Source: Prevotella sp.
Lineage (GTDB): Bacteria > Bacteroidota > Bacteroidia > Bacteroidales > Bacteroidaceae
DNA: 36,196 bases
Direction of reading: 5' to 3'
Assembly: GCA_017449025.1 (NCBI GenBank)
Contig: JAFSKJ010000012.1
Span: forward strand, 1 to 36,196
Each line of letters starts with the position of its first letter. The stretch's first letter is position 1. The notes under the pieces are model-generated. The model was given only the letters and a program-made list of their open reading frames with translations, was not told the origin of the DNA and made no database searches. This document shows positions 1 to 7,945 of this stretch, in pieces. The position numbers and the translations under genes were made by a program.

Positions 1-121
1 GGAAATCATAATTCATAATGATTATCCGCTATCGTACCACCAAAGCCCCAAAGGAGCGGCACCCCTGCATGTGGTCTTATCAGCCCTTCGGGCTTTGGTG
101 GTATCTTTGCGGATAATCATT
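1..121 (+). repeat. Palindromic repeat, copy 1 (with outward promoter motif)
   Basis: Two nested inverted repeats are visible. The outer 13-bp arms are at 17-29 and 109-121 (AATGATTATCCGC and its complement). The inner 14-bp arms are at 35-48 and 90-103 (TACCACCAAAGCCC and its complement). A 5x5 internal loop separates them. A smaller hairpin (AGCCC-ttc-GGGCT, 82-94) overlaps the inner right arm, so two folds compete. The right side carries TATCTTTGC (102-110), a perfect Bacteroidota -7 element pointing right, but no -33 TTTG at proper spacing. A second copy lies at 35988-36127 in the same orientation. It contains no ORF, so it is MITE-like or REP-like; its function is unknown. Confidence 0.85.
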
Positions 122-133
122 TAATTCATTGTA

Positions 134-563
134 CCGACAAACCTTTTGCACTGAGCTACGGTTGAAAAAAGAGACGCTAAAAGCGTCTTCGCTCAATGCC
201 GGAGTGTGCGCAGCACCCCCAAGCCCCCTTCCGATGTGCTGGGGCAATCTTTCTTTAGAGTGTTCCGGCGGTCACTGTCTGCAGTTATTGAGAGGCAACG
301 CTTTCAGCGTCATTTCAACCGCACAGGTCGAAAATTTACGTGTCAGTGGTTTACCTTATCTTTAATACGCGCGCGTAACGTCCCCTCCGGCTCCCCAAAA
401 GGAGGGAGTGAACTCTGCAATCAACTCATTTCAAGCACATTCAGAAATCAGGATTTCATAATCACCACCCTCATCATAGGTTGGATGAAGACTTTTAGCC
501 ACCTATGCAAGCCGCAGCTTAGTTAAATAATCATAAATATTACGGGATGTGAAGGTAGTGATG
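134..563. other. Gene-free stretch upstream of the ribosomal protein operon
   Basis: I see no credible gene here. Two short open frames lack any family resemblance, signal peptide or plausible composition. The stretch holds small hairpins: AGACGC-taaaa-GCGTCT at 172-188 and ACGCT-ttc-AGCGT at 298-310. It also holds a lone member of the GGGAGG palindrome family at about 380-415. None of the hairpins is followed by a T-run, so they are not obvious terminators. The region reads like an accumulation of small repeat remnants. Confidence 0.6.
380..415 (-). repeat. Solo GGGAGG-family palindrome
   Basis: CCCTCC at 382-388 can pair with GGAGGG at 401-406 around a CCCC-rich loop. Read on the minus strand it follows the pattern of the elements at 8510-8548, 8593-8631, 13395-13431 and 13857-13894: CTCCC-TCC, A/T spacer, GGGGAG, then an asymmetric G-rich arm. 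No inverted partner is convincing nearby, although a C-rich hairpin at about 211-245 is a weak possibility. Assignment to the family is by eye. Confidence 0.5.
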
Positions 564-564
564 G

Positions 565-595
565 CTTGTGAAAGAGAAAAAAGCAGTACCTTTGC
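565..595 (+). promoter_or_regulatory. Promoter for the rplM operon
   Basis: TACCTTTGC at 587-595 matches the Bacteroidota -7 consensus TAnnTTTGC. A TTGT-like -33 element lies at about 566-569 with 17 nt spacing, slightly short of the usual 19-21. Transcription would start near 600 and give a leader of about 195 nt before rplM. Confidence 0.65.
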
Positions 596-599
596 AGTC

Positions 600-795
600 C
601 GATTATTGGGGAGATGCTTAGAATCCCCGCAAATCTTTGTGTGAATAGTGGTGTCTTTGGCCGGGCATTACGGTTCGTGAATCAGAGGTTTAAACCCACC
701 CGCAGCGGAACTCTCTCCGCAGGGGGCATGCTTTATGTGTGTGTAAAAGAGAGAAAGAATAAAGAAACTGTTTTTTAGTAATTAACGAAAAAGAA
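600..795 (+). promoter_or_regulatory. Structured 5' leader of rplM (candidate ribosomal-protein leader)
   Basis: About 195 untranslated bases lie between the promoter and the rplM ATG. Visible structure: GGGGA (608-612) pairs with TCCCC (624-628); GGTTTAAACC (687-696) is a 10-nt palindrome; GCGGA (705-709) pairs with TCCGC (716-720), with CCC before and GGGGG after that can extend the stem. Ribosomal protein operons often carry leaders bound by one of their own products, so L13 or S9 autoregulation is plausible. That is inference; I cannot assign it to a named RNA family by eye. Confidence 0.5.
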
Positions 796-1257
796 ATGAA
801 CACTTTAAGTTACAAGACGCTTTCCGTGAACAAGGAGACGGCTCAGAAAGAGTGGGTGGTTATTGACGCCACCGACCAGATAGTAGGCCGCCTTGCTTCA
901 AAGGTAGCCAAGCTCATCCGCGGAAAGTACAAGCCAACTTTCACCCCGCACGTAGACTGCGGCGACAACGTCATCCTTATCAACGCCGATAAGGTAGTAT
1001 TCACTGGTAAGAAGGAGACCGACAAGGTTTACACCCGCTACACGGGCTATCCCGGCGGTCAGCGCTTCAACACGCCTGCCGACCTGCGCAAGCGCCCCAA
1101 GGGCATCGACAAGATGCTGCGCCACGCAGTGAAGGGCATGCTGCCCAAAGGCCCCCTTGGCCGTAGCCTGCTCAGCAACCTCTATATATATGAAGGTACG
1201 GAGCATCCCCATGAGGCCCAGAAGCCCAAGACTATAGACATAAACCAGTACAAGTAG
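796..1257 (+). CDS. rplM: Large-subunit ribosomal protein L13 (uL13)
   Basis: This 153-residue protein is an early-assembling component of the 50S subunit that binds 23S rRNA. It is recognised by the family core: the WVVIDATDQIVGRLAS segment near residues 20-35, the GKYKPTFTPHVDCGD segment near 43-57, and the MLPKGPLGRSL block near residues 114-124. Length is close to the family norm (about 140-155). It opens the operon; rpsI follows after 24 nt, which is the conserved bacterial L13-S9 order, and rpsB and tsf follow on the same strand. There is no clear Shine-Dalgarno before the ATG, as is usual in Bacteroidota. The long structured leader suggests post-transcriptional control of the operon. 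Identification is secure. Confidence 0.97.
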   Translation: MNTLSYKTLSVNKETAQKEWVVIDATDQIVGRLASKVAKLIRGKYKPTFTPHVDCGDNVILINADKVVFTGKKETDKVYTRYTGYPGGQRFNTPADLRKRPKGIDKMLRHAVKGMLPKGPLGRSLLSNLYIYEGTEHPHEAQKPKTIDINQYK

Positions 1258-1281
1258 GATTAAAGAATAAGGATAAAGATT

Positions 1282-1671
1282 ATGGCAGAAGTTATTAATG
1301 CAATCGGTCGCCGTAAGAGCTCTGTTGCCCGCGTTTACATGACAGACGGCACAGGCAAGATTACGATTAACAAGAAAGACTTAGAGGTATATTTCCCCTC
1401 AGCCATCCTGCAGTACGTGGTGAAGCAGCCGCTGAACCTGCTGGAGGTTGCCGACAAGTTCGACATAAAGGTTAACCTCGACGGTGGTGGTTTCACCGGC
1501 CAGAGCCAGGCTCTGCGTCTGGCCATTGCCCGTGCACTTGTCAAGTACAATGCCGAGGACAAGAAGAAGCTGAAGGACCAGGGTTTCCTCACCCGCGACA
1601 GCCGCGAGGTAGAGCGCAAGAAGCCAGGACAGCCGAAGGCTCGCCGCCGCTTCCAGTTCAGCAAGCGTTAA
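1282..1671 (+). CDS. rpsI: Small-subunit ribosomal protein S9 (uS9)
   Basis: This 129-residue 30S protein has a basic tail that reaches the P site and contacts the tRNA anticodon loop. The family signature is clear: the N-terminal AIGRRKSSVARVYMTDGTGK stretch, the GGGFTGQSQALRLAIARAL block in the middle, and the C-terminal KKPGQPKARRRFQFSKR tail ending in the diagnostic Lys-Arg. Length matches the family (about 130). It lies 24 nt after rplM and is followed by a 146-nt non-coding segment before rpsB that may fold and regulate the downstream genes. Identification is secure. Confidence 0.97.
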   Translation: MAEVINAIGRRKSSVARVYMTDGTGKITINKKDLEVYFPSAILQYVVKQPLNLLEVADKFDIKVNLDGGGFTGQSQALRLAIARALVKYNAEDKKKLKDQGFLTRDSREVERKKPGQPKARRRFQFSKR

Positions 1672-1817
1672 AGGAAACTGGCTGGACAGTTTAGCATCTA
1701 AACCGCTAAGACTTGGATTGAGGCAATTGTCAATGGCCCTTTCAATTACTAAGCGGCTGATTCTAACAACAGAATTAAAAAGAAAGTAAACAACAATTTA
1801 AAGCACAAGACAGAAAA
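1672..1817 (+). promoter_or_regulatory. Structured intergenic leader of rpsB
   Basis: This gap is long for a ribosomal operon. It contains a perfect hairpin, GTTTAG (1689-1694)-cat-CTAAAC (1698-1703), and a longer-range CCGCT (1703-1707)/AGCGG (1752-1756) pairing with ATTGA/TCAAT segments between. The part just before the gene is A-rich. No -7 promoter element is obvious. An S2-responsive leader RNA, as known for rpsB-tsf in other bacteria, is a reasonable inference but is not shown. Confidence 0.4.
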
Positions 1818-2681
1818 ATGGCAAGAACAAATTTTGACATGCTGCTGCAGGCTGGCTGCCACTTCGGCCACCTGACACGCAAGTGGAACCCCGCCATGGC
1901 TCCATACATCTATACCGAGCGCAACGGTATCCACATCATTGACCTTCACAAGACCGTTGTGAAGATTGACGACGCCGCCGAGGCTCTCAAGCAGATTGCC
2001 AAGAGTGGCAAGAAGATTCTCTTCGTTGGAACTAAAAAACAGACAAAGGACGTCATTGCCGAGAAGGCAACGAACGTTGGCATGCCCTACGTGATTGAGC
2101 GTTGGCCGGGCGGTATGCTCACCAACTTCCCCACCATCCGCAAGGCAGTGAAGAAAATGGCCAATATCGACAAGCTCATGTCCGACGGTACATTCAGCAA
2201 CCTGTCGAAGCGCGAGCTGCTGCAGGTGACACGCCAGCGCGCCAAGCTCGAGAAGAACCTTGGCTCTATAGCCGACCTTACCCGCCTGCCCTCAGCCCTT
2301 TTCGTGGTTGACGTGATGAAGGAGCAGATTGCCGTTCGCGAGGCCAACCGCTTAGGCATCCCCGTGTTCGCCATCGTCGACACCAACAGCGAGCCTAAGA
2401 ACATAGACTTCATTATTCCCGCCAACGACGATGCGAAGGACAGCGTAGAGGTTATTCTCAGCGCATGCTGCGCCGCCATTGCCGAAGGCTTGGAGGAGCG
2501 CAAGGCCGAGAAGGCCGACGAGAAGGCCGCAGAGGCACAGGCCGAGGCTGAGGAGGCTGAGGCAAAGCCCGCACGCCGTCCCGCACGCAAGGCCCAGAAA
2601 GAGGCAGAGGCTCCCGTAGAGGCTGTTGAGGCTCCCGTAGAGGCTACCGAGGCTGCTGAAGAGGCACCAGCTGCTGAGTGA
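1818..2681 (+). CDS. rpsB: Small-subunit ribosomal protein S2 (uS2) with acidic/Ala-rich tail
   Basis: This 287-residue protein binds late to the 30S subunit near S1 at the neck region. The core (residues about 1-230) carries the S2 hallmarks: GCHFGHLTRKWNPAMAPYIY near the start, the GTKKQTKDVI segment near residues 71-80, the ERWPGGMLTNF block near residues 95-105, and the PVFAIVDTNSEP segment near residues 180-191. Beyond about residue 228 there is a low-complexity tail of Ala, Glu and Lys containing AEAPVEA-type repeats. E. coli S2 is 241 residues, so this tail is an extension of the kind often seen in Bacteroidota. tsf follows 54 nt downstream, the near-universal rpsB-tsf order. Confidence 0.97.
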   Translation: MARTNFDMLLQAGCHFGHLTRKWNPAMAPYIYTERNGIHIIDLHKTVVKIDDAAEALKQIAKSGKKILFVGTKKQTKDVIAEKATNVGMPYVIERWPGGMLTNFPTIRKAVKKMANIDKLMSDGTFSNLSKRELLQVTRQRAKLEKNLGSIADLTRLPSALFVVDVMKEQIAVREANRLGIPVFAIVDTNSEPKNIDFIIPANDDAKDSVEVILSACCAAIAEGLEERKAEKADEKAAEAQAEAEEAEAKPARRPARKAQKEAEAPVEAVEAPVEATEAAEEAPAAE

Positions 2682-2735
2682 TTTTTGGAGAGATAAAGAC
2701 ATTAGTAAACAGAAAAAAAATAGCAAATAAAGATT

Positions 2736-3740
2736 ATGGCATACAAAGTAAGTATGGACGACATCAAGAAGCTCCGCACAATGACCGGTGCTGGTTTGGC
2801 CGACGTTAAGAAGGCACTGACCGAGGCCGAGGGAGACTTCGACAAGGCAAAAGAACTGCTTCGCGAGCGCGGACTGGCCATTGCTGCCAAGCGCTCCGAC
2901 CGCGAGACTTCCAACGGCTGCGTGCTCGTGAAGAAGGTAGAGGGCTTCGCCGCCATGGTGGCTGTGAAGTGCGAGACCGACTTCGTGGCTAACGGCGCCG
3001 ACTTCATAGCAATGGTACAGAGCATTCTCGACGCAGCCTTAGCCGCCAAGGCCAAGACCCTCGACGAGGTGAAGGCCCTGAAGCTTGCCAACGGCGAGGA
3101 TGCCGCTTCTGTGGTACAGCAGCGTTCGGGCATCACCGGCGAGAAGATGGAAATAGACGGCTACAACGTGCTCGAGGGCGACAACATCGAGGTTTACGAC
3201 CACATGGGCAAGCACACACTGTGCACCATGGTCCAGACCAACAAGGAGAACCAGGACGCCGGCCACAAGGTGGCCATGCAGGTGGCAGCCATGAAGCCCG
3301 TGGCCCTGAACGCCGAGAGCGTAGACCAGAAGATTCTCGACGAGGAGTACAAGACCGCCGTTGAGAAGACCAAGCTCGAGCAGGTGGAGAAGTACGTCGA
3401 GGTTGTACTGAAGAAGGCTGGCATCAACCCCAACCTTGTTGACTCCGACGACCACATAGAGAGCAACATGGCCAAGGGCTGGCTCACACAGGAGCAGGCC
3501 GACGAGGCTCGCAAGCTGAAGGTTCAGGCTGCCGAAGAAAAGCAGAAGACCCTGAACACCAACATGATCGAGAACATTGCCAAGGGTCGCGTGCAGAAGT
3601 TCCTCAAGGAGAACTGCCTCGTTGACCAGGAGTTCCAGTTCGGCGATGGCGACAAGGCTACTGTCAGCCAGTGGCTCGCCCAGCAGGACAAGGAGCTGAA
3701 GATTGTCGACTTCAAGCGCTTCACGCTTGTTGCCGAGTAA
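2736..3740 (+). CDS. tsf: Elongation factor Ts
   Basis: This 334-residue protein is the guanine-nucleotide exchange factor that releases GDP from EF-Tu. The N-terminal UBA-like domain (residues about 1-55) contains the conserved LRTMTGAGLADVKKALTEA segment. The TDFVA motif near residue 87, which contacts EF-Tu, is present, followed by the dimerisation/core subdomains. It is longer than E. coli EF-Ts (283) but in the range of Bacteroidota homologues. It closes the translation operon; a strong intrinsic terminator begins 25 nt after the stop. Identification is secure. Confidence 0.97.
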   Translation: MAYKVSMDDIKKLRTMTGAGLADVKKALTEAEGDFDKAKELLRERGLAIAAKRSDRETSNGCVLVKKVEGFAAMVAVKCETDFVANGADFIAMVQSILDAALAAKAKTLDEVKALKLANGEDAASVVQQRSGITGEKMEIDGYNVLEGDNIEVYDHMGKHTLCTMVQTNKENQDAGHKVAMQVAAMKPVALNAESVDQKILDEEYKTAVEKTKLEQVEKYVEVVLKKAGINPNLVDSDDHIESNMAKGWLTQEQADEARKLKVQAAEEKQKTLNTNMIENIAKGRVQKFLKENCLVDQEFQFGDGDKATVSQWLAQQDKELKIVDFKRFTLVAE

Positions 3741-3765
3741 GTCTCCAGACTCCGCGCATAAAAAC

Positions 3766-3807
3766 AAGCCGGCATGGTATCCCTCCCTGGATGCTATGCC
3801 GGCTTTT
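3766..3807 (+). terminator. Intrinsic terminator of the rplM-tsf operon
   Basis: A 10-bp perfect stem (AAGCCGGCAT at 3766-3775, ATGCCGGCTT at 3796-3805) encloses a 20-nt loop and runs into TTTT. It starts 25 nt after the tsf stop and separates the ribosomal operon from the next gene. Confidence 0.85.
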
Positions 3808-3859
3808 GCTTACACCAGAAACATCAAGCCCTCTACCCCACCCTTTTTACCAACTATCC

Positions 3860-5806
3860 ATGAGCAAGCTAACGGCCATCTATACCCCCCTGCTAATCGT
3901 TGCGGCCACCGTCTGCGCCTTCGTCGCCATTATTGTCAACGACAGCGACACTCTGTTCCGCCTGCAGGAGTTCGACCTTTTCCTCTACACCCCATCCTTC
4001 TTCACCGACAAAGTAACACAGGCCGGAGGCCTGCTGAGCTACGCAGGCTCCTACTTCACACAGTTCTGCTACCATCCGCACTTGGGCGCTGCACTCTTGG
4101 CAGCATGGGCAGGCCTGCTGTCGCTACTCACGTGGCGCACGTTCCGCATCAGTGCCGTGTGGGCACCCGTGGCCCTGCTTCCCATAGCCTTGATCCTGAT
4201 GGCCGACTTCACCATAGGCTACTGGATGTACTACCTGAAATTCCACGGCCACTTCTTCGCCGGCCCCATAGGCTTCTCAGTGGCCGTTGCCGCCGTGTGG
4301 CTCTACCGCTCACTGCCCCGCATTGTCAGGCCCGCCGTCCTTGTGCTCACGCCCGTTGTGCTCTATCCCTTTGTGGGCTTCTACGCCCTGCTGGCCACGG
4401 TGCTTATCATCATCATAGGCTGGCGGCTGCCCGACCTCTCGCGCCGTTGGCAGCTGATGTCCACCGTAGGCGGAGCCATAGTGGCAGTAGCCGTGCCTCT
4501 GCTGTGCTACCGCTATGCCTTCTGCCGCACCAATATTGCCGACATCTGGACCGTAGGACTGCCTCAGTTCAATCTCAGCGAGGCCTCTTTCGACCTCCAC
4601 TACCTGCCTTACGCCCTGCTCTCCGTCCTGCTCGTCATCCTGTCAGCCCTCTACAAGGCTCCTAAGAAAACTGCCGACAGTCAGCCAGAGCTTTCCGCCA
4701 AGCAGCCAGAGCCTTCCGCCAAGCAGCAGAAGCACACTGCCAAGCAACAGAAACACGCCGCCAAACAGCAGAAGCACACTGCCAAGCAGCCAAAGGCCAC
4801 TGGCAGGCGTCTTACGTTCGTACTCCATGCCGCCGCTGTTGCCTCCATGGTGTGGGGCTGCTCCCGCCTATGGTTCCGCGATGCCAACTTCCACCACGAG
4901 CTGCGCATGGCCGACTGCGTGGAGCGCTGCGACTGGCAGGGCGTGCTTGACGTGGCCTCTTCCATCGACGACGAACCTTCCCGAATGATGGTCATGTTCA
5001 AGAACCTGGCCGTGTTCAAGGCCGGACGGGCCGGCGACGAACTTTACAACTACCGCGACGGCTCCAAGAAACCGGCCGCCGACATCCCCGTGCGCATGGT
5101 GCAGATAGGCGGCAAGACCATCTACGTACACTACGGAGTGCTGAACTTCTGCTACCGGTGGTGCATGGAGGACGGTGTGGAATACGGCTGGCGCGTTGAC
5201 TATCTCAGACAGATGCTGCGCTGCGCCGTGCTCAACGGCGAGAAGGCACTGGCCCGGAAGTTCGCCGATCTGCTCAGCCACACACGCTATTACTCAGACA
5301 TGGGCAGCCACTATCTGGCACTTGCCAACCATCCAGACAAGATAACGGCAGACGCCGAGCTGGGACCCATAGTCCCACTGCTCGACTACGACAACACCCT
5401 GTCAAGCGACCGCGCTTTCATGGAGACCTTCCTGCTCATGGAACTTAGCTGCCGCAACAAGATGCAGCCGCTGAGCACCGAGCTGAGCCTCATAGCCGCC
5501 ATGCAGCTCAAGGTCATCCCCACATTCTGGCCCGCATTCTTCCGCTATGCCGAGACGCATAAGGGCCAGCACATGCCCCGCCACTTCCAGGAGGCGGCAC
5601 TGCTCTTCGGAAACCTGGAGCACCAGGTGGACATAAGCAAGATGCCCTTCGACTCGCTGGTGGTAAACAACTACAAGCAGTTCATGAACTTCGCCACCAA
5701 GTGCCAGGGCATGAGCGAGCCGCAGATGCGCAACGCTTTCTATCCCCGCTTCGGCAACACATACTTCTTCAACTACTACCTTTACCACGACCTCACAACA
5801 AACTGA
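3860..5806 (+). CDS. Polytopic membrane protein, DUF6057-like
   Basis: This 648-residue protein has at least seven or eight hydrophobic segments in residues about 7-345, starting with TPLLIVAATVCAFVAIIV. A soluble C-terminal region of about 300 residues follows that looks alpha-helical and TPR-like. The frame stays open upstream, but that part overlaps tsf and its terminator, so I chose the ATG at 3860, just before the first membrane segment. Residues 276-310, between two membrane segments, are five tandem copies of a 7-residue Lys/Gln-rich unit. The gene is followed 9 nt later by a PD40 lipoprotein, and the two are probably cotranscribed. I recall DUF6057 proteins as large Bacteroidota membrane proteins next to such genes; that name is a moderate-confidence assignment. 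The function is unknown. Confidence 0.75.
   Translation: MSKLTAIYTPLLIVAATVCAFVAIIVNDSDTLFRLQEFDLFLYTPSFFTDKVTQAGGLLSYAGSYFTQFCYHPHLGAALLAAWAGLLSLLTWRTFRISAVWAPVALLPIALILMADFTIGYWMYYLKFHGHFFAGPIGFSVAVAAVWLYRSLPRIVRPAVLVLTPVVLYPFVGFYALLATVLIIIIGWRLPDLSRRWQLMSTVGGAIVAVAVPLLCYRYAFCRTNIADIWTVGLPQFNLSEASFDLHYLPYALLSVLLVILSALYKAPKKTADSQPELSAKQPEPSAKQQKHTAKQQKHAAKQQKHTAKQPKATGRRLTFVLHAAAVASMVWGCSRLWFRDANFHHELRMADCVERCDWQGVLDVASSIDDEPSRMMVMFKNLAVFKAGRAGDELYNYRDGSKKPAADIPVRMVQIGGKTIYVHYGVLNFCYRWCMEDGVEYGWRVDYLRQMLRCAVLNGEKALARKFADLLSHTRYYSDMGSHYLALANHPDKITADAELGPIVPLLDYDNTLSSDRAFMETFLLMELSCRNKMQPLSTELSLIAAMQLKVIPTFWPAFFRYAETHKGQHMPRHFQEAALLFGNLEHQVDISKMPFDSLVVNNYKQFMNFATKCQGMSEPQMRNAFYPRFGNTYFFNYYLYHDLTTN
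4685..4789 (+). repeat. Five tandem 21-nt coding repeats
   Basis: Five in-frame copies of 21 nt encode PELSAKQ, PEPSAKQ, QKHTAKQ, QKHAAKQ and QKHTAKQ in the membrane protein at 3860-5806. The last three are nearly identical at DNA level, which points to recent slippage or unequal exchange. The copy number is probably variable between strains, with the repeat acting as a flexible charged linker. Confidence 0.85.
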
Positions 5807-5815
5807 TTGAACACT

Positions 5816-7333
5816 ATGAGACGCTTACCGCTTTTACTCCTCACGCTGGCACTGCTCAGCGCATGCCGGCAGGCACAGGTGCCCCCAACATACACCGACA
5901 GCAAGAGCCTGCCCGACATATACCCCGACTATACCAACGTCACCGTTCCTGCCAACATTGCACCGCTGCGCTTCCAGCTCATGAGCCAGGCCGACGACGT
6001 GGTGACACGATTCACTGGCGGCGGCTCAGAGATTGTGTGCGGCGGGCGGAAGGCCATGCCCGACGAAGACGAGTGGCGCGACATGGTGGGAAAGTGCAAT
6101 AATGCCGACATCACCGTTGAGGTCTACGCCGAGAAGGATGGCCAGTGGACGCGCTTCAAGCCCTTCGCCATCCACGTCTCTGCCGACCCTATAGACCCGT
6201 GGCTCAGCTACAGGCTCATCTCACCGTCGTACGTAGCCTTCGAGGAGCTGACCATCAGCCAGCGCTGCTTGGAGAACTTCGACGAGAGCATAGTCTACGA
6301 CAACATGCTCTGCTCGACAGAGGCCGAAGGACAGTGCATAAACTGCCACAACTACCAGCGCGGCAACCCCAACAAGATGCAGTTCCATGCCCGCCTGGCC
6401 AACGGCGGCACCCTCATCAACCTCGACGGCAACATCTTCAAGACCAACCTCAAGACCGACAGCACCCTGTCGGCAGGCGTCTATCCGGCCTGGCATCCCA
6501 CACGCAACCTCATAGCCTACTCCACCAACATCACCCGGCAGATGTTCCACACCCGCGACCTGAACAAGATTGAGGTGTTCGACAGCGAGAGCGACCTGAT
6601 ACTCTACGATGCCGACCACGGCGATGTGCGCACCATAGAGAACCGTTCCGACGAGTTTGAGGTGTTCCCATGCTGGAGCCCCGACGGCAAGTACCTATAC
6701 TACAGCTCTGCGCACTTCGTAGCCCAGGACACTATCGACGACGGCTCCATATCGGCCATGAGCAGCGTGGTGAACCACTACAAAGACATAAAGTACAACA
6801 TCTATCGCAAGGCCTTCGACAACAACACGCTCACCTTCGGCCCCCGCGAGCTGGTGTTCGACGCCGCCGCTCAGGGCCTCAGCGCCACATTGCCACGGCT
6901 GTCGCCCGACGGCCGCTGGCTTCTGCTCTCCGTAGGCGAATGGGGCTGCTTCCACATCTGGCACCGCGACGCCGACCTGTGGCTCATGGACTTGAGTGCA
7001 GAGACGCCCTCCGCCGCTCCCCTCAAGGCCGTCAACAGTCCCGACGTGGAGGCTTACCACACCTGGAGCACCAACGGACGCTGGATTGTGTTCAGCAGCC
7101 GCCGCTCCGACGGCAACTTCACCCGCCCATTCTTCGCACATATAGATGCCAACGGAAAAGCCACCAAACCCTTCGAGCTGCCCAGCGCCGACCCCGACTA
7201 CCACCGCCAGCTGATGAAGAGCTACAACATACCCGAGCTGATGACCGGTCCCGTAACCGTTACACCGCAGCAGTTTGCCGACGTGCTGAAAACCGACGCC
7301 CGCCCCGCCACCTTCGTCTCTAACAATGACTGA
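5816..7333 (+). CDS. PD40/TolB-like beta-propeller lipoprotein with CxxCH motif
   Basis: This 505-residue protein begins with a lipoprotein signal (MRRLPLLLLTLALLSAC), so it is predicted to be lipid-anchored at Cys17. A TTG at 5807 could extend it by three residues, but the ATG at 5816 gives a standard signal. Propeller-type repeats of the TolB/PD40 kind recur: AWHPTRNLIAYS, CWSPDGKYLYYSS, RLSPDGRWLLLS and TWSTNGRWIVFSS. At residues 174-178 there is CINCH, a canonical c-type haem attachment motif, at the entrance to the propeller. Neither substrate nor partner is evident; the adjacent membrane protein is the obvious candidate partner. Covalent haem binding is an inference from a five-residue motif. 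Confidence 0.8.
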   Translation: MRRLPLLLLTLALLSACRQAQVPPTYTDSKSLPDIYPDYTNVTVPANIAPLRFQLMSQADDVVTRFTGGGSEIVCGGRKAMPDEDEWRDMVGKCNNADITVEVYAEKDGQWTRFKPFAIHVSADPIDPWLSYRLISPSYVAFEELTISQRCLENFDESIVYDNMLCSTEAEGQCINCHNYQRGNPNKMQFHARLANGGTLINLDGNIFKTNLKTDSTLSAGVYPAWHPTRNLIAYSTNITRQMFHTRDLNKIEVFDSESDLILYDADHGDVRTIENRSDEFEVFPCWSPDGKYLYYSSAHFVAQDTIDDGSISAMSSVVNHYKDIKYNIYRKAFDNNTLTFGPRELVFDAAAQGLSATLPRLSPDGRWLLLSVGEWGCFHIWHRDADLWLMDLSAETPSAAPLKAVNSPDVEAYHTWSTNGRWIVFSSRRSDGNFTRPFFAHIDANGKATKPFELPSADPDYHRQLMKSYNIPELMTGPVTVTPQQFADVLKTDARPATFVSNND

Positions 7334-7363
7334 GAAAAACGAAAGCGACAGGAGCTACAGCGC

Positions 7364-7939
7364 TCAGTAGAGCAGAAGCAGTCCGGCAACGGCGGAGTAG
7401 CAGATCATGCGGATGGGGTTGATTTTCAGATAGCCAGTACCGAAAGCGGTGGCGGCAAAAAGGGCAATGCTAATCCAGAACTGCCAGGGATTGACAGCAG
7501 GGGTGGAAAAGTTCTCGGCATTGCAAAGCAGCAGCGTGGCTGCAGCAAGAAGTCCCACGACGGCAGGGCGCAGTGCGGTAAACACCGACTGCACGGTGCG
7601 CGTCTTCATATACTTGATGAAGAGCTTCGAAATGAGAATCATGAGGATGAGCGACGGCAGCACCAGCGCAAAGGTGGCGGTGGCCGAGCCGAGTACAGAC
7701 ATCAGCTCGCCGTAGCCGGCATTGTGGAGAGCGGTGTAGCCGCAGTAGGTGGCCGAGTTGATACCTATGGGTCCGGGAGTCATCTGCGAGATGGCAACGA
7801 TGTCGGTGAAGTCAGCAGTGGAGAGCCAGTGATAGTGCTCCACCGTCTCGTGCTGTATGAGCGAGAGCATGCCGTAGCCGCCACCGAACCCGAAGAGGCC
7901 AATCTTGAAGAACGTGATGAACAGGTAGAGGAAAATCAT
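7364..7939 (-). CDS. chrA: Half-size chromate transporter (CHR domain), second of pair
   Basis: This 191-residue protein has a single CHR domain with about six membrane segments. The family signature is present: FFKIGLFGFGGGYGMLSLI near residues 9-27 and the ISQMTPGPIGINSATYCGY block near residues 50-68. CHR proteins export chromate in the characterised members, by proton-linked antiport; many homologues have untested substrates. Short-chain CHR proteins work as pairs with opposite topology, and this gene follows its partner by 6 nt on the same strand. It converges on the PD40 gene with only 30 bp between stops, and no convincing terminator is visible there. The function is by family only. 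Confidence 0.88.
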   Translation of the reverse strand: MIFLYLFITFFKIGLFGFGGGYGMLSLIQHETVEHYHWLSTADFTDIVAISQMTPGPIGINSATYCGYTALHNAGYGELMSVLGSATATFALVLPSLILMILISKLFIKYMKTRTVQSVFTALRPAVVGLLAAATLLLCNAENFSTPAVNPWQFWISIALFAATAFGTGYLKINPIRMICYSAVAGLLLLY

Positions 7940-7945
7940 AGACTG

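Noticed and set aside
129-526. Two overlapping short open frames upstream of the rplM promoter
   Set aside because: They have no recognisable features, run across hairpin remnants and have unlikely composition; treated as non-coding.
3671-3859. A longer start for the DUF6057-like membrane protein
   Set aside because: It would overlap the end of tsf and translate the terminator hairpin; the ATG at 3860 directly precedes the first membrane segment.
4685-4789. CRISPR-like array from regular repeats
   Set aside because: The 21-nt repeats have no spacers, are in frame and encode protein.
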